Assembly: GCA_963575745.1 (NCBI GenBank)
Contig: CAUYUJ010016283.1
Coordinates: 489,234 to 553,233, forward strand
Direction: 5' to 3'
DNA length: 64,000 nt
Origin: Prorocentrum cordatum
Lineage: Eukaryota > Sar > Dinophyceae > Prorocentrales > Prorocentraceae
Every line of letters begins with the position of its first letter. Position 1 is the first letter of the stretch. Shown piece after piece: positions 32,998 through 45,810 of this stretch. Below the pieces are notes generated by a model. It was not told the origin of the DNA and did no database searches. It worked only from the letters and a program-made list of their open reading frames with translations. The translations under genes were made by a program, and so were the position numbers.

Positions 32998-33720
32998 ACT
33001 GTACCTGATCGCGCTGGGCTCCAGCTTTGCTTCCAGCATCTCGCTGAGCAGCAGCGTGGCCCGCTGCTACTGCTCATGCTCGCTGATCCCAGCACTGTAG
33101 CTTGCTCCCATTTGGATCCAACTGCTCAGCCTGCAACCCGATGGGCTTGGCTTCGGGCTGAACGTAGGCGTGGAGCAGGATGCCTGCAGGAGGGTCGAGC
33201 AAGACGTCTGGCGAAGCGTCGGAGCAGTCGGGGGGAGCGCGGGGCTGGGCTCGAGGCTGGGCGTCGTGGTAGATGATCGCGCTGAGCGGGGATACAGCGA
33301 CTAGCGTCTCACGCTCGCTGATCTCAGAACTGCAGCTGATCGCATTGGGCTCCACCATCCCCGTCCGCGTCTCGCCGAGCAGCGGCACGGCCCGCTGCCA
33401 CTGCTTAGCAGGCTGGCAGTGTCTGATACCAGCGTTGCAGCTGTTCGCGTGGAGTTCGAACCTGGCGCCCAGCATCCCGCCGAGCAGCGTCGCGGCACGC
33501 TGCCGTAGCTTTCCACTGCAGCACTCGCTGATCCAGCAGCACTGTAGCTGATCGCGTTGGGCTCACGAATAGCGCAGTACAGCGTCTGGCTGAGCGGCAA
33601 CGCGGCCTGCTGCCACCGCTGTATGTTTCCGGATTCGTGGACCCGACACTGTAGCTGATCGCGTTGGGCTCCAACTCCGGGGAGTCGGGTCGGGCGGCGG
33701 GCTGGGGGTCGACCTGGGGG
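32998..33720 (-). pseudogene. Degenerate pentatricopeptide-repeat (PPR) protein remnant
   Basis: Minus-strand segments repeat the PPR helix pattern. They read LEPNAISYSV, then RWQQAALPLSQTLYCAIREP with NAISYSAA, then SGKLRQRAATLLGGMLGARF, then QPAKQWQRAVPLLGETRTGM with VEPNAISCSSEIS, and finally SYSAGISEHEQ-stop-QRATLLLSEMLEAKLEP. This is the form xPNxISYSAxISACEKGxQWQxALxLLxEM found in many copies in dinoflagellate genomes. PPR proteins bind organellar RNA. Here the repeats lie in at least three frames with one internal stop, so the locus is probably dead. No start or C terminus is defined. Confidence 0.68.
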
Positions 33721-35640
33721 CGCAACGTCGGCGGCGGCGGCCGCGGCCCGGGCCAGGGTCGCGGCCGCAGTCCAGAGGCCAGCGGAGGTCGCCAGCGCCG
33801 CCGCGTCGGCGGCAGCGCCGCAGGCAGTGGCCGCCTGGGCGGCCGCAGCGGCCGCGGCGGCGGCGGCAGAACGGGCCACCGCAGCGGCATCCGCTGGGCA
33901 AGCAGCGGCCGCGGCCGCAGCCCTGGCGGCGCAAGAGGGCACGGCGGGGGCTGCGCGCGGCGGCCGCGGCGACGCTGCCAGGGCGGGCCATCGGGCGGCC
34001 GGCCAGCCAGCTCTGGCGGCGGGCCCGGCGGCACGCAAGGTGTCGCCAGCGGCGGCAGCGGCGCGCGCGCGGCGGGCCTGGCAGCGCCCACAGCGCAGCG
34101 GGGGCCGACCCGGCGCTACCAGAGACAGGGCGAGGGGAGGGACGGGGCAGCCCCCCAAGGCACGCTGGAGGTCGGGGCCGACCTCCGGCCCCGCGGCGGC
34201 GGCCGTGGCGGCCCCCCTCGAGCCAGAGCGGCTTGAGCCAAGGGCACCGAGGAGACACACTTCTCGGTCGTCGCGGCCAGGAGCACCGCCGTGGCGTCGA
34301 AGCTATGCCGCTGGCGCGGCCGCGGCGCCAGCAAGGGCAGCGAAAACGTGGCCCGGCACGAGGCAGCAGCGGCCGCAGCGGCCGGGGAGGCGGCGGCCCG
34401 TTGGGAGGCGCCAGCGGGCGGGGCAGCGGGGCAGGCGAGCAGCGGGGGAAGTCGCTGGGCGAGCCAGCGCCCGCAGGGCATACGCGCCAAAGTTAGGCGG
34501 GCAGGGAAGGCAGGGGCCGTGCCCAGATCGAGAGCGGCGGAGGGCGAAGGGCGAAATGGCGGAGGCCGCGACAAAAAAGAGGCGGGCAGGGAGCGGCGCG
34601 CAGAGCTCGAGCGGGCGGCGCCAGAGGGGCGGGAAGCTAGGGCACCTGCGAGGACAGGCGGGCGGCAGGTTGAACCCAGCCAGAGGGCCAGGAGGGGCCC
34701 GAAAAGCCGAAGGGCGGGGCGGGGCGGGAGGCGCGGCAAGCGCGGCGGAGCGAGGAGCGAAAGCGGGGGAGCCCAGACAGCAAGCGGCCTGGGGCGGCGC
34801 GCCGACCCGCGGGCGGGGCCAGCGCGCGGGCCAGGGGCGGGAGGGAGGCGGGGCCACGAGTGGGGCAAGACCGCCACGTAGCGCCTCTGCGAGCCACCTC
34901 CACGGTGGAGAGCGACGCGGCCAAGAAGACCGAAGTCGCCGCGTGTACCGGCTCGACGCGCCCACGCACCCAGAGGCTCCACCCTGGGAACAGAACTGGC
35001 AGAGCAGCCAGGCAAAAGACAAGCCCACGCCTCCCAGGGAGGGGGCAGCGCCAACGGGCCACGGAGCGGCGGCGCCCGTCGGACCGCGCACGGGAGAGAG
35101 CGAGGCCCGGGAGAAGCGCCAGGACAACGCGGCTGGACGAGCAACACAGAGGCAGCCCAGGGGACCGGCGAATCGGAGGTGGTGCGACGGGGCCATCTGC
35201 ACGGAGCGAGCCGGCTGGGCCCGCCGCGGAGAGAGAAGGCGGGCGCACCCGAGCCGCAGGCCGGCGACCGCCGCTGAGGGTCATCCCGAGGGGATCGAGC
35301 CTGCCGAGGCGGGGCGGCGGCCGGAGCGGGCCCGCGCCTGGAGGGGCGGGGCGGACGGACGCTTCCTGGGCCAAAGGAAGACGAGCACCGCCAGAGGGGC
35401 CGCGTGTGGCGAAGGGCGCCCACGCGCGCGGGTGTCGGCCAAGACCAGCAGCAGCCCGAGACCCGTGACCAGCGCCAGGGGCGGGTAGATCCACGCCCGA
35501 GGCAGCGTGGGGACTGGCAGGGCGCGGGGCGCGGAGGGGTCAGGAGGCAGAGACGCGTCGAAGACGCGAAGTCCAGGACCGGCGATCGCGGCTGAGGGTC
35601 CTCCCAGGGGATCCAGACGGGCGGGACGTGAAACGAAGAG
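33721..35640. other. Very GC-rich, Ala/Arg-coding low-complexity DNA
   Basis: Both strands are open for more than 500 codons (plus 33827-35488, minus 34116-35648). Mutual openness, absence of motifs and GC above 70 percent argue against a gene. The first 400 bp reads as Ala runs on the minus strand, upstream of the PPR remnant. Confidence 0.45.
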
Positions 35641-35731
35641 CCGCGCAAAGAGCACGCGTCGGCGAATGATTAACGGCCGGGCGTAGCAAGGTGAGGCAAC
35701 GACCCGTAAAACCCGTAAAAGGATAGAACGG

Positions 35732-36024
<293 letters not shown>

Positions 36025-36339
36025 TCACGAGTCGTACACCTTGCATCATATACTCGATTGCGACACAAATCATAACAAAACGTAGTGTTGAACGCCGTCC
36101 TCATCAGAGAGCGCTTGGCTGCCTGAAATCTCCAGCACGAGCTTACTTTTTGTTATTACTGGAAGGCAGCCCAACATGGCTCTGCGGACTGATGATACGA
36201 CGGGCGGTGGGCGGGTGGCTCCCATCCCTGCATGGGCTTGTGCGGGTAAATTCTCCGCGGAGCACGGGGCCAGACCCATGCGACCTACTACACGGTAAAC
36301 GATACTGCTTTCATTCTCGCCTTGTCGGGCGTCCGACGC

Positions 36340-36570
36340 TCTAAGACAGCTCCGAAACCCAAACAATCGCCCCAAGACGGCCCAAGAGGCCCCCAAGAGG
36401 GCTGCCATACGGCCCAAGAGGGGCCCAAGACGGCCGTCTCGGGGTCCTTATGGGAGCCCTCTCGGGACGTCTTTGGGGCCTCTTGGGCCGTCTTGAGGCC
36501 ATCTTCGGCGTGTTAGAGCGATCTCGGGCCGTCTTGGAGACCCCTCAGACCCTCTTGTAGGGATCTTGAT
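36340..36570 (+). repeat. CCAAGAGGCC array with internal orientation switch
   Basis: The left half reads CCCAAGAGGCCCCC. The right half (from about 36460) reads CTTGGGCCGTCTTG. The two halves are therefore inverted and could fold. Confidence 0.65.
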
Positions 36571-36974
36571 GTCGTCTTGAAGCAAGGTGTTCGATTACAG
36601 TCGAGCTACTGCCATAAGCGACAAAATTGAAAGGTCAGTGAAAGTGGAAGTGGCAAGGGCTGGAGGAACTAGCAGGGGCTGAAACAAGCCTGAAACAGTT
36701 GGGACGAGGTCGCCAGGTCTTGAAACAACTACAGGGGAACTTGCAAGGGCTGGAAAGAGAGAAAAGGGCTGGCCCCAGCCGCTGTTTCCAGCTTGTCTGT
36801 GAGGAACGCAGCCCCTTGTTGGCCTCAAAAGCGCCTGGATAACGAGGGGCGCTGCAGGAACGCACCTGCTGCAGCAGCACACCGGGAGGGAGAGGGGAGG
36901 CAAGGCTGCACCCTGCCGCCCCCGAGCACGAATGATCCTCCACTGCGGACTGCGATACGGGGTACAGGAGGTAC

Positions 36975-37290
36975 TCGTCGATCCCCTTGTCCTTGAGCTT
37001 CCTTGATAACAGGGAAAAGAGCTACACAACGCGCACAAGCTGTCGGAGGTCCGCGCGGATTTCCGAACGCATATATTTATATGTTACTGCCTTTGGGCCC
37101 TCGACAACCTCGACCAGTCCCGACCAGACCCGCTAATCACCTTGTCCTCGACCTTCCTAAAGAACAAGGGAAGAAACAACTATACAACACACAAACTTTC
37201 GGAGGTCCGCGCGGAACTCCTACGATCGATTTTTGTCAGGGGGAAACAACCAGGAATCGCCAGAACGGAAGGGGGTCGAAGTACCAGCAT
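36975..37290 (+). repeat. 156-bp tandem duplication carrying foldback ends
   Basis: CCTTGTCCTTGAGCTTCC at about 36985 recurs as CCTTGTCCTCGACCTTCC at about 37140. Each copy ends in a foldback terminal repeat: CTGTCGGAGGTCCGCGCGGA at about 37040 and CTTTCGGAGGTCCGCGCGGA at about 37197. Confidence 0.72.
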
Positions 37291-37359
37291 ATGCTGGTGG
37301 CGCCCTGCTGCAGTGATGATGCTGCTGGCGCAAGCCCACCAGCCCTTTAGGGCATATGT

Positions 37360-37470
37360 GGTTCAGGGCGCTTCCTCTTCCAACCCTCTGGCATTCCCTC
37401 TTCTTCCCTCTCGAGGAAGGGAGTATCCTTGTTCCTGATATAGACCCCCTCCCCCACCCGAGCAGCGACA
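37360..37470 (+). repeat. Dispersed block with CTTCCCTCTCGAGGAAGGGA hairpin
   Basis: GGCGCTTCCTCTTCCAACCC, a small stem-loop, GAGTATCC and a C-rich tail. A related block at 52035-52130 keeps GGCGGCTCCTCTTCCAACCC and the stem-loop CTTCCCTTTCGGGGAAGGGG. Confidence 0.65.
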
Positions 37471-38213
37471 GACCCAGGACCATCTGGCTCCTCAACGCCA
37501 TCCCTTTTCAACAATTTACCCTGCGACGTACCCAACCCATCTGCAATGAGTGACATAGGAGCTGGTCAGGAATATCACGGCTGATGATGAGGAAATCCGC
37601 CGACCCTGTCGGCGTGTGGAATGGGTTGTGCGTCGTGGTTATCCTCGTACTTACTCGTCGTCATCGTTTCTGGGTCCGTCGCCGCTCCCCCCCTCTTTCC
37701 CTTGGCCCTCGTCCTCAAGCGCGCCAGCCAAAGCGAAATAAAGCAACCCAGCCAAAGCGAAATCAACAACGCTGTCATTGAGTCGAAGGACAGCCCCTTC
37801 CCTTTGATCACTTCCCCGCCGGTGGGGGGGGAGGGTCCCGGGGGGGGTCCTGGGGGGCGTCCCGGGTCAGAATACCATCCCCCGTTTGCGGCTTTTACAG
37901 AGGGGCCCTCTGTAGATGCGCTGGAGAAGGGGGGGGGTCGCCACGACGGATCCGCTAGAGAGCCCCTGGACGGCCCACGCCCCACAAAACAGACCAAGAA
38001 CGCCGAAGGACGGCCAAAGGGGGCCCCCAGACGGGTCAAAAGAGCCCCCAAAAGGACTCTCAAGAAGGCCGGGAGGGGCCACATTCATTGATTTTCGTAA
38101 AGATGTTGTCCCAGCTCTCTCCCTCCCATAAGAAAATCCCAGCGGGGACGCCGCCCACGAGCGCCCCCGAAACCGTGAAAATCTATTACCCAAGAATGCC
38201 ACAACGCCTCCTC

Positions 38214-38383
38214 CCCCTCATCATCATCATCATCATCATCATAATCATCATCATCATCCTCCTCCTCCTCCTCCTCCTCCTCCTCCTCCTCCTCCTCCTC
38301 CATCATCATCATCATCAATCATCATCATCATCTCATCCATCATCATCCTCCTCCTCCCTCCTCCTCCTCCTCCCTCCTCCTCC

Positions 38384-38477
<94 letters not shown>

Positions 38478-38660
38478 CCTCATACTCCTCCTCCCCCCCC
38501 CTGCTCCCCCTCCTCCTGCTCCTCTTCTGCCTCCTCCTCCTCCTCCTCCTCCTCCTCCTCCTCCTGCTCCTCCTCCTCATCCTTCCCCCACCTCCTCCTC
38601 CCTCATCCGCCTCCTCCACACTTCCTCTTCCCCCCCCACTCCGACTCCTCCTCCTCCGCC
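38214..38660. repeat. (ATC)n and (TCC)n compound block
   Basis: Alternating runs of ATC and TCC trinucleotides. The plus strand reads as Ile, Leu and His homopolymers. Confidence 0.95.
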
Positions 38661-39914
38661 TCCTACCCCCCCACGCTCGTGTTCGTCTTCGTCGTCTTCA
38701 GGGTCGGCGGCACCGGCCGCAAGGCCTCCGCAATTGGGGTGGGAAAGAGGGGGAGGAAAGTGGTCGTCCGTTCTGGACAAGGAAGTGGAAAGTGGCACGA
38801 ACGTCATACCTCCAGAGGGCAAGCGCCCGTCGGAACGAGGGGAGGAAACAACCGACCAGGCCATCAGGCTCGCGGCTCGCAGTTCTACCGCCCACTCGCA
38901 GTTCTATCTGGGTCAGCGGCTTCAAGGAAAAATCGTGTGTGAGTTAGTGCTGGTGTTTCGGGCTCCACCCTTCTCAATGAATGGTCGGCACTGCGTTTTC
39001 GAAAGGTCTCATGAACTCAGTGGGATCGGGGCCCCACGCCCGGATTCAACCCATGTATTGGGAGGACGGGTTGGAAGTGAGCGACACGGCTTGCGGCTTG
39101 GGGTAGCTTGATCACTCTTCCAGAATAAGAAACAACCCACCCCCCAGGCGAGCGGCAGCCAACCAGGACAATCAGGGCCCACCCCTCCACCATCCCGAAC
39201 AGAAAACCGCGCAAAGTTCACTTTGGGGCAAAATCGTGGGCCGTGATCAGGGGGGCCGCGAGCACTTCGCAATGTTGCTTAACAGGGACGGCGGGGATGC
39301 ACGTATACTGCCTGCTCTGCGCAGGGCGAGCACCCCTACCCAAAAAAATAATACAGAACGCACTTCGAGACAGAATCTGGATAATGCGCGGACACACCGC
39401 GATCACTGTGCATTGGTTTTCGACTGGGACGGCGGGGGTGCTGGCATATTGCCTGCTATGTGCAGGCCCACCAGACGCCATGATGGCCACCCCGCCGCGA
39501 TTGTGGTGGGGGCCGACACGTTTCCCATTGTGTACTGCCGCGTGCGCAGGCACACCTGGCACACTCTGCGCGTGCCCCGAACTTGGCGCACCGCAGCTGG
39601 AGCATGCGGCACATATGGCGCACGTGGATCACGTGGCGCATCTGGCGCACCAGGCGTGCCCGGCACGCTTGGGCCACAGGGTGCTGGCGCGCGTGACGCG
39701 CCTGGCACGCCTGGCGCACCTAGTCCCAGCGTTGCGCACATGGGGTCTGTTTTGGTTCTCATTAACTGTCCATCCAAAGACTACCGCTGAACACGCTGCG
39801 GCTCGGGTGCTACTTATGTGTTGGGAGGGCGGGTGGGAGTAATCGAGACGGCTTGCGGGCGGGGAGGGTGTCTTGACCCCTTCCCCTACCCCCTTTCCCT
39901 GGGTCTGGACGGGG

Positions 39915-40490
39915 GGGATGGTTAGAGGCCCAAGGTAGTCCAAGATGGCTCCAAGAGGGCCCCGGATAGCCCACGAATGGCCTCCCAGCTGGTACAAAAT
40001 AGCGCGAGGTCGCTCAAGATGGCTTCCAAGATACTCCAGCAGGTCCCAAGGCCGCTCCGAGACGGGTCCGAGTGACGTTGGAGCTTCCCCATGACGTCCC
40101 CAAGATGCCGAATATCAATCCAAATGCGGTTTGGCTTCTCATATGTTCCATTCTGGCCTAAGAGGGCCTAAGATAGCCTCAAGATAGCTCCAAGATGGCC
40201 TAAGAGGGTCCCAAGACGGCCCCAAGAGCGCTCCAGATCGCCCTAGAGCGCCCCGAGAGCGCCCCAAGAGGGTGCCACGAGGCGACTATTAGACCTCCAG
40301 AAGTGAGCCCTATTGAAGGACACCCCTTGTCGTTGATCGATGATCTCCAAGATGACGCCACAAGGCCCCGAGAGGTCCCCAGGACGCCACAAGCGGCCCC
40401 AAGGAGCCCCCAAGAGGCCCCCAAAACGCCTTAAGAGGCCACCAAGAGTCCGCCTGGAAAATCCCAAGCGACTCCGAGAGGGATCCGCGA
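39915..40490 (+). repeat. CCAAGATGGC/CCAAGAGGCC array
   Basis: Units of 10-12 bp with more diverged middle parts (about 40080-40140). No terminal tRNA-like motif is seen at its end. Confidence 0.7.
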
Positions 40491-41642
40491 GGCCTCTTAT
40501 TCAATGATGCTCCCCGAAGTATCGAGATAATGCCACGCTCCCCCTACAAGAGACACTGGCATGCTGCGCCGACGATCTTAGCAGATGCCACTAAACCACT
40601 CCCCTGCTGTGCCGACAATGCCGCTGTTTGCCATCAGCATCGGCTAGACCCAACTAGCCCCGCTCGCGTGCGTGGGCATGTTCTGAATTAGGTGACTACT
40701 TGTCTGCACGCTTGCATGATGTGATATATCTTGAAAGCTCGCTTAACCGTTTGCCTGCCAGCCAGACTATTACAGCTGTTACTCTTTGGGGACTACGAGC
40801 CGAGAGCAGATCATGTAGCACAGCGCAAGACGAGACTGAAGCGCGCATCCCCAGACTCAAACAAGTATGTCGAGCGAGAACCTCATGTGCTGCTGCAGAA
40901 CGCATGCGTAAGCAGTATCTGCAGACACCCAGAGTATTTGCTCTCGAGCGTCAGCGGAAGAAGGGGGGCCAGCGAGAGAAGAAGCAAAGAAGCCTGACGC
41001 CAGTCGACGTTATTTGATGGGAACACGCTGGAGATTCGCGACCTTTGAAGGATCGCAAGGTATGCAACAGAACTCCCCAGAAATTACTACTGGGACCACC
41101 GCCAGGACCTCTGGAATACACACATTGGCCTTCTACGACTCCAACGACTCATGACATTGTCTGGCAAGCTAGACAAGGAGGTCACTCGCCCAGCTACCAA
41201 GACATGCGAACCCGATCGAATTTGATCGACGGACTGAGTTCGACCGCGATCAGGCCAGCACTACTCGTCCTGAAGCGTGCAGAACGTTTCTGAACGTGAC
41301 TCGAACGATCGCTCCGATTCCGATCAATCGACAAGTCAGCAATCCCATGATCCATATTCGAGTCCCGATCGACGGGTTGGGGCCTTATGAGCCTGATTCC
41401 TACGGCCAGTAGACAAGTCAGTCCCAGCGCCTGAGGCGGGGCGACAAGGTGAGAGCCCTCGATCGCAGACCCAGGTCCGCCAGCTTCAGGAGCCACCAAT
41501 CAAGGCGACCAGGACATGTAAAGAGAGCATCTCGAGCTGCGGTCAGGGCTGCCTTTCAACTGTGCTGGCCCTGGTCGGGCCTGCTTGAGAGCTTGAGAGC
41601 CCACTGATAGGAGTTAGAAGAAGACAATCTGAGCAAATATCG

Positions 41643-41785
41643 ACTTTCAGAGGTCCGTGCGGATTTCTTGGATCGGCGATGGGCGCCCCTTCACTGGCGC
41701 GCTTCGCGCGCCAGGGGCGGTGCCGGAGGCGCCCCCAGGCGGAGTCCAGCGACGGCCCAAGAAATCCGCCTGGACCTCCGAAAGT
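41643..41785 (+). mobile_element. Foldback element copy 6, best full-length copy
   Basis: The left end ACTTTCAGAGGTCCGTGCGG and the right end CCGCCTGGACCTCCGAAAGT form imperfect inverted repeats that extend about 45 bp, including TTTCTTGG/CCAAGAAA. The centre holds the palindrome CTGGCGCGCTTCGCGCGCCA. The length is 143 bp. No open frame and no target-site duplication is evident. It is the reference copy for this family. Confidence 0.82.
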
Positions 41786-43608
41786 GTTATGTTTATGCAA
41801 TTGTTGTCGAAGCTCGTGAGTCCGCTGAGGATTACATAATGTTCCATGACAGTGGAAGCGTAGGTGCTGGAAAAATTGGCAAGGGATGGAATGAGTCTGA
41901 AACTATTGGGATGAGAGCGCCAGGTCTCGGGAAGGAAACTGGCCAGGGCTGGAAAAGAGCGGAATGGGCGGAATGGCTAGCCCCAGCCACTTCTCCCAGC
42001 CTCTCCGCAGTGGGGCAAGAGACTCTTTGATCGTGACGTCTAGCACGGAGGCGCTGTCGCCTTCTGACGTCCACCTCGTCAGTCGCTCCCAGCGAGGCCC
42101 CCAGCTCCTGCCGGCCGACCGCGGCAGCGGGATGGAGCCTGCTGAGGTGACAACGATTGAACCAGGACGCAGGGAGGAGGATGGCAAATTCGAATGAGGA
42201 TATAAATCTGGAATCTATGCGAGTCAGTGTGTCTGGATGACGTATCGGGCATTACGGCCGTCCGAGAGCGCTCCGGAACACTCTGGGAGCGTCCCAGAAC
42301 GCCCTGGAACGATCTGTCCTCATCCCGCACCTGTCTGAACGACGTCACCGACTTTGAACACAAACGGAATCGCATCGAACTGGATCGATGGCGGGAAGCA
42401 AGCGACGATCAAGGATCGATCGAGCTAGGCTGAACGGAGATAGATGCACGGCATAAACATATTTTTCTGGAAGAAGTCCCAAGCTCCGTGGAAGAGCCCG
42501 ATGTATCAACAGCGGCGCGCACGTAACGCAGTCCTCGTTCCTCTCCTGTCTCGTCGCGAGTCATCTCTTCCTGTACCAAGCCACCTCGTGTCTCTCTCCC
42601 TCTCTCCCTCTCTCTCTCTCTCTCTCTTTTCCGATCATCCTCATGATTCACCCCATCAGAGTACACACGCATAGGCAGAGGCGGAGAGAGCGGGCATGAG
42701 AAAGCGTAACAACAAGATGGGGAACCTCCCCCCCAGCGCCGTGACAGTGACCTCTGCGACGGTCGGGTGCCCCGACTGCGACACTACCACTTCTTGTCAA
42801 ACTTTCCCGCGTCCGCCCTTTCGACGGAAAGCTCCCATCCCCGAAGCTGCCGTCTCTCTCTCTCTCTCTCTTCCCCGAAGCTGCCATCTCTCTATCTCTC
42901 TCATTATTTGGGCCCCATGTGTCCCCGCAGGGGACGGCCAAAGGAGCCCCAGGCAGCCGTCGAAACCAATCGCACAAGCCGACCCACCATGGCCAGCCTC
43001 GAGCTTACCCCTGTCCCTAAGATGGACCAGCCCAAAACCGATGACAATCTCTCGTAGGGATGCGCCCTCAGCAAGTGAGGGAATCCTTTTGGACCGGCAT
43101 CGAGACAAGATGATGCCAACCATAGCGATGGGAATGTGCTTCAGGCTCCCACCGCGCCGCGCGTCAGAGCGAGCGCTGGGCGCCAGGCCGACGCGCCGAG
43201 CTGGACTCGCAGCGAGGAGAAATACGAGGAGTCATAAAAACTAATAATGAGAATAATATTGGTAATAATTTTCATGATCAGAGGTTTGGGGGTGAGATCG
43301 AAGCGGAACGGAGAGCCCCCCACTCGGAAATCGGTTTCGGTTTCGCGTTCGTGCGTGCCGTGCGTGCGGGCGAGGCGAAGCTGCGTGGGCGGGCGAGATC
43401 GGGAGCGGCCAAGAAGGGGGTGTCCAAGAGGGGGGGGTGCAAATCATGACCGGCGGCATGTGCGCGGCCCAGCGGGGAGGCCAGGGACGTAATGAAATAA
43501 GAAGAGGCGCCATGAAATCTGGGGAAAAATCATGGCCCGCGCCATGAAATCCACCCCCCCCTAGTCATCACCCCCCTCTTTTCCGCTCCCGACGAGAGGA
43601 AAACCTCC

Positions 43609-43790
43609 TATGGCTGAGGCGCGGCCGGACCAAATGATTCTCCCTCCGGCAAGCGGTGGCGTGCGGTGTCCCGCCGGTGTCCCGCTTATGGCTGGGCCCT
43701 GGCCGACCAGATGATTCTCCCTCTGGCAAGCGGTGGCGCGCGGTGTCCCGCCGGTGTCCCGCCGGTGTCCCGCCGGTGTCCAGGTGTCCT
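43609..43790 (+). repeat. 78-bp tandem duplication plus CCGGTGTCCCG run
   Basis: TATGGCTGAGGCGCGGCCGG starts copy 1 at 43609. Copy 2 starts at 43687. Both contain ATGATTCTCCCTC and end in GGTGTCCCGCC units, which expand after copy 2. Confidence 0.8.
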
Positions 43791-43799
43791 GCTGGTGCG

Positions 43800-44100
43800 A
43801 AAACGATAGTGAGACCGATGACGAGATCGTTTGTGAGATCGATAGTGAGATCAAAAGTGAGACCGATACTGAGATCGATCGTGAGATCGATAGTGAGATC
43901 GATAGTGAGATGAGTAGTGATATCGATTGTGAGATCGAGTGCGATCGATAGGGAGATCGTTAGTGGGATCGATAGCGAGATCCAGAGTGAGATCGACAGT
44001 GAAACCGATCGAGTGATCGAGTGAGATCGATAGAGGGATCGATGGTCCTATCGATCGTGAGACCGATATCCGATAACGACATCGCTTGTGAGATCGACAG
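43800..44100 (+). repeat. GAGATCGATAGT minisatellite
   Basis: 12-bp units GAGATCGATAGT with variants. They read as DSEI on the plus strand and SISLS or YRSH on the minus strand. Confidence 0.85.
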
Positions 44101-45669
44101 AGAGATGGAAGGCTCCCAAGAGGCACCCAAGAGGCCCCAAAGAGCCCCCCAAGAGGCCTCCAAGACCCCCCAAGAAGTCCAAAAGACGCGCCCTACTGGC
44201 CCCCTAAGCCCTTGCAAAATGAATTAAATATATTATTACTTCGTTGGTTCCTGGGGGGGAGAATGATACCAAGGCGCCCAAGAGCGAATGATGACGTAAA
44301 CAACTCGACACCAAGGCTCCCAAGAGCGAGCGGCAACGCAACAATCACCACTGCTGCCCATTGCTGCCCCCCCTCCCCCCCGAGGCTCCTCATCACCCGC
44401 AGGGTGGTCGTATAGGTAACACGAATAATAACAATACTTTTACATTCAGCAATAAGAAGTCAATACGAATAACAACAATGATAACAATCATAACAATCAG
44501 AAGAAAGGAAAGAAGAAGGAGAAGAAGAAGAATAAGACGAAGAAGAAAAGAGGGAGGGGCAAGGTGGAGGAGGATCTGGAGGAGGAGGGGGGGGGGAGAA
44601 GGGGAAGCGGAAGGACGACGAGGGGAAGTAGGAGGGGTGCGAGGGGGAGGATGGAGGACGGCGGAGGAATATGGAGGATAAGGAGAAAGAGAAATTGCAG
44701 GAGGAGACGGAGGTGTAGGAGGAGCAGGGGAAGAGTAGGAGGCCGAGGACAAGGAGTAAGAGGGTGGAGTAGGAAGGGAAAGAACGATGTATGGGGAGAG
44801 GCATTTAAGGAGGACGGGGAAGGCCTTTGCAACACAGCCGACAGCGGGCGACAAAAGAGCATTGACATGGCCCAGAAACAGCCCATGTGTCTCCCCCCGT
44901 CCGGGTGTTCAGAAAACGGGAATGGGACAGAAAGAACTGCAGAATGATAAAGAGCAGCAGCCGCATAAGTCGCTGGTGCCGCGCGGGGAGGGGGTCGCGG
45001 CAGAGCAATTCTATGACCGAACCGAAGCTCGAGGGGAAGCTGAAATACAATGCTTCTTCTCTCCAGAAGGCGCCCTGCCCGCTGAGTTCCCGACCGCGCC
45101 CGATTGGCAACACAGTGTGATTGCTGCGCTTCCCGCGGCGATCGATCGGGAGCGCGATGTGATGGCTGTGTTCCCGGCGACTCCCTGCCCACGCTCTTGA
45201 CTGCGTTTGCGGCGGCGCCTCATCGGAAACGCTGCTCATTTGATGTAAGTCGTTGTGTTTCCGATCCAGCAACCCCGCGTGGAACTCCGTGGTCGGCCGA
45301 AGGGTGCGCGCCCGTCTCTTGTTGAAAACAGCCGAATCGTGGCCTCACAGGGCCCCCGTCCGCCACCACGCACGCAGATGTCCCTCCTCTGGCGAGGTTG
45401 CGGAACCGTCGCGAATAATGGAACGGGACACGATCAAACGTGCTGAATTGCACCCAGCGTTGTGGGTGGGGGCAGGCGGGGACTGCTGGCCAGCATGCGC
45501 AGACTGCTTAAAGCCCCAGTGGAATGGCAACGCACACACACGCGCGCATTCTTCCAAAACGGGCCAGAGGGATGCGGGTGTTCATTCGACCAGGACCAAC
45601 TGCGGAACCAACCGGCGAAGCGAGGAAAGGACAGCGGCGGGCCGAGCCTCAGTAGAAGAAGGCACGCGG

Positions 45670-45701
<32 letters not shown>

Positions 45702-45717
45702 GCACATCCGTATGTGT

Positions 45718-45810
45718 ATATAGATAGACAAATAGGTAGATATATAAATGGATAGATAGATAGGTAGATAGATAAATAGATTGATAGTTAGATAGATAGA
45801 TGTGTGTGCG
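45718..45810. repeat. GATA-rich microsatellite
   Basis: ATAGATAG-type tetranucleotides with interruptions, adjoining CA tracts on both sides. Confidence 0.9.

Larger units (their letters stand above)
36030..41600. other. Intergenic, repeat-rich
   Basis: This holds CCAAGAGGCC arrays (36340-36570, 37960-38090, 39915-40490), a 156-bp tandem duplication (36975-37290), a CAT/TCC block (38214-38660) and short direct repeats at 39035-39905. The minus strand at 36070-36330 and the plus strand at 40700-41017 have exon-like composition but match no known family. Confidence 0.4.

Noticed and set aside
33827-35648. Open frames of more than 500 codons on both strands
   Set aside because: Mutual openness, very high GC and Ala/Arg/Gly composition indicate lack of stops rather than coding.
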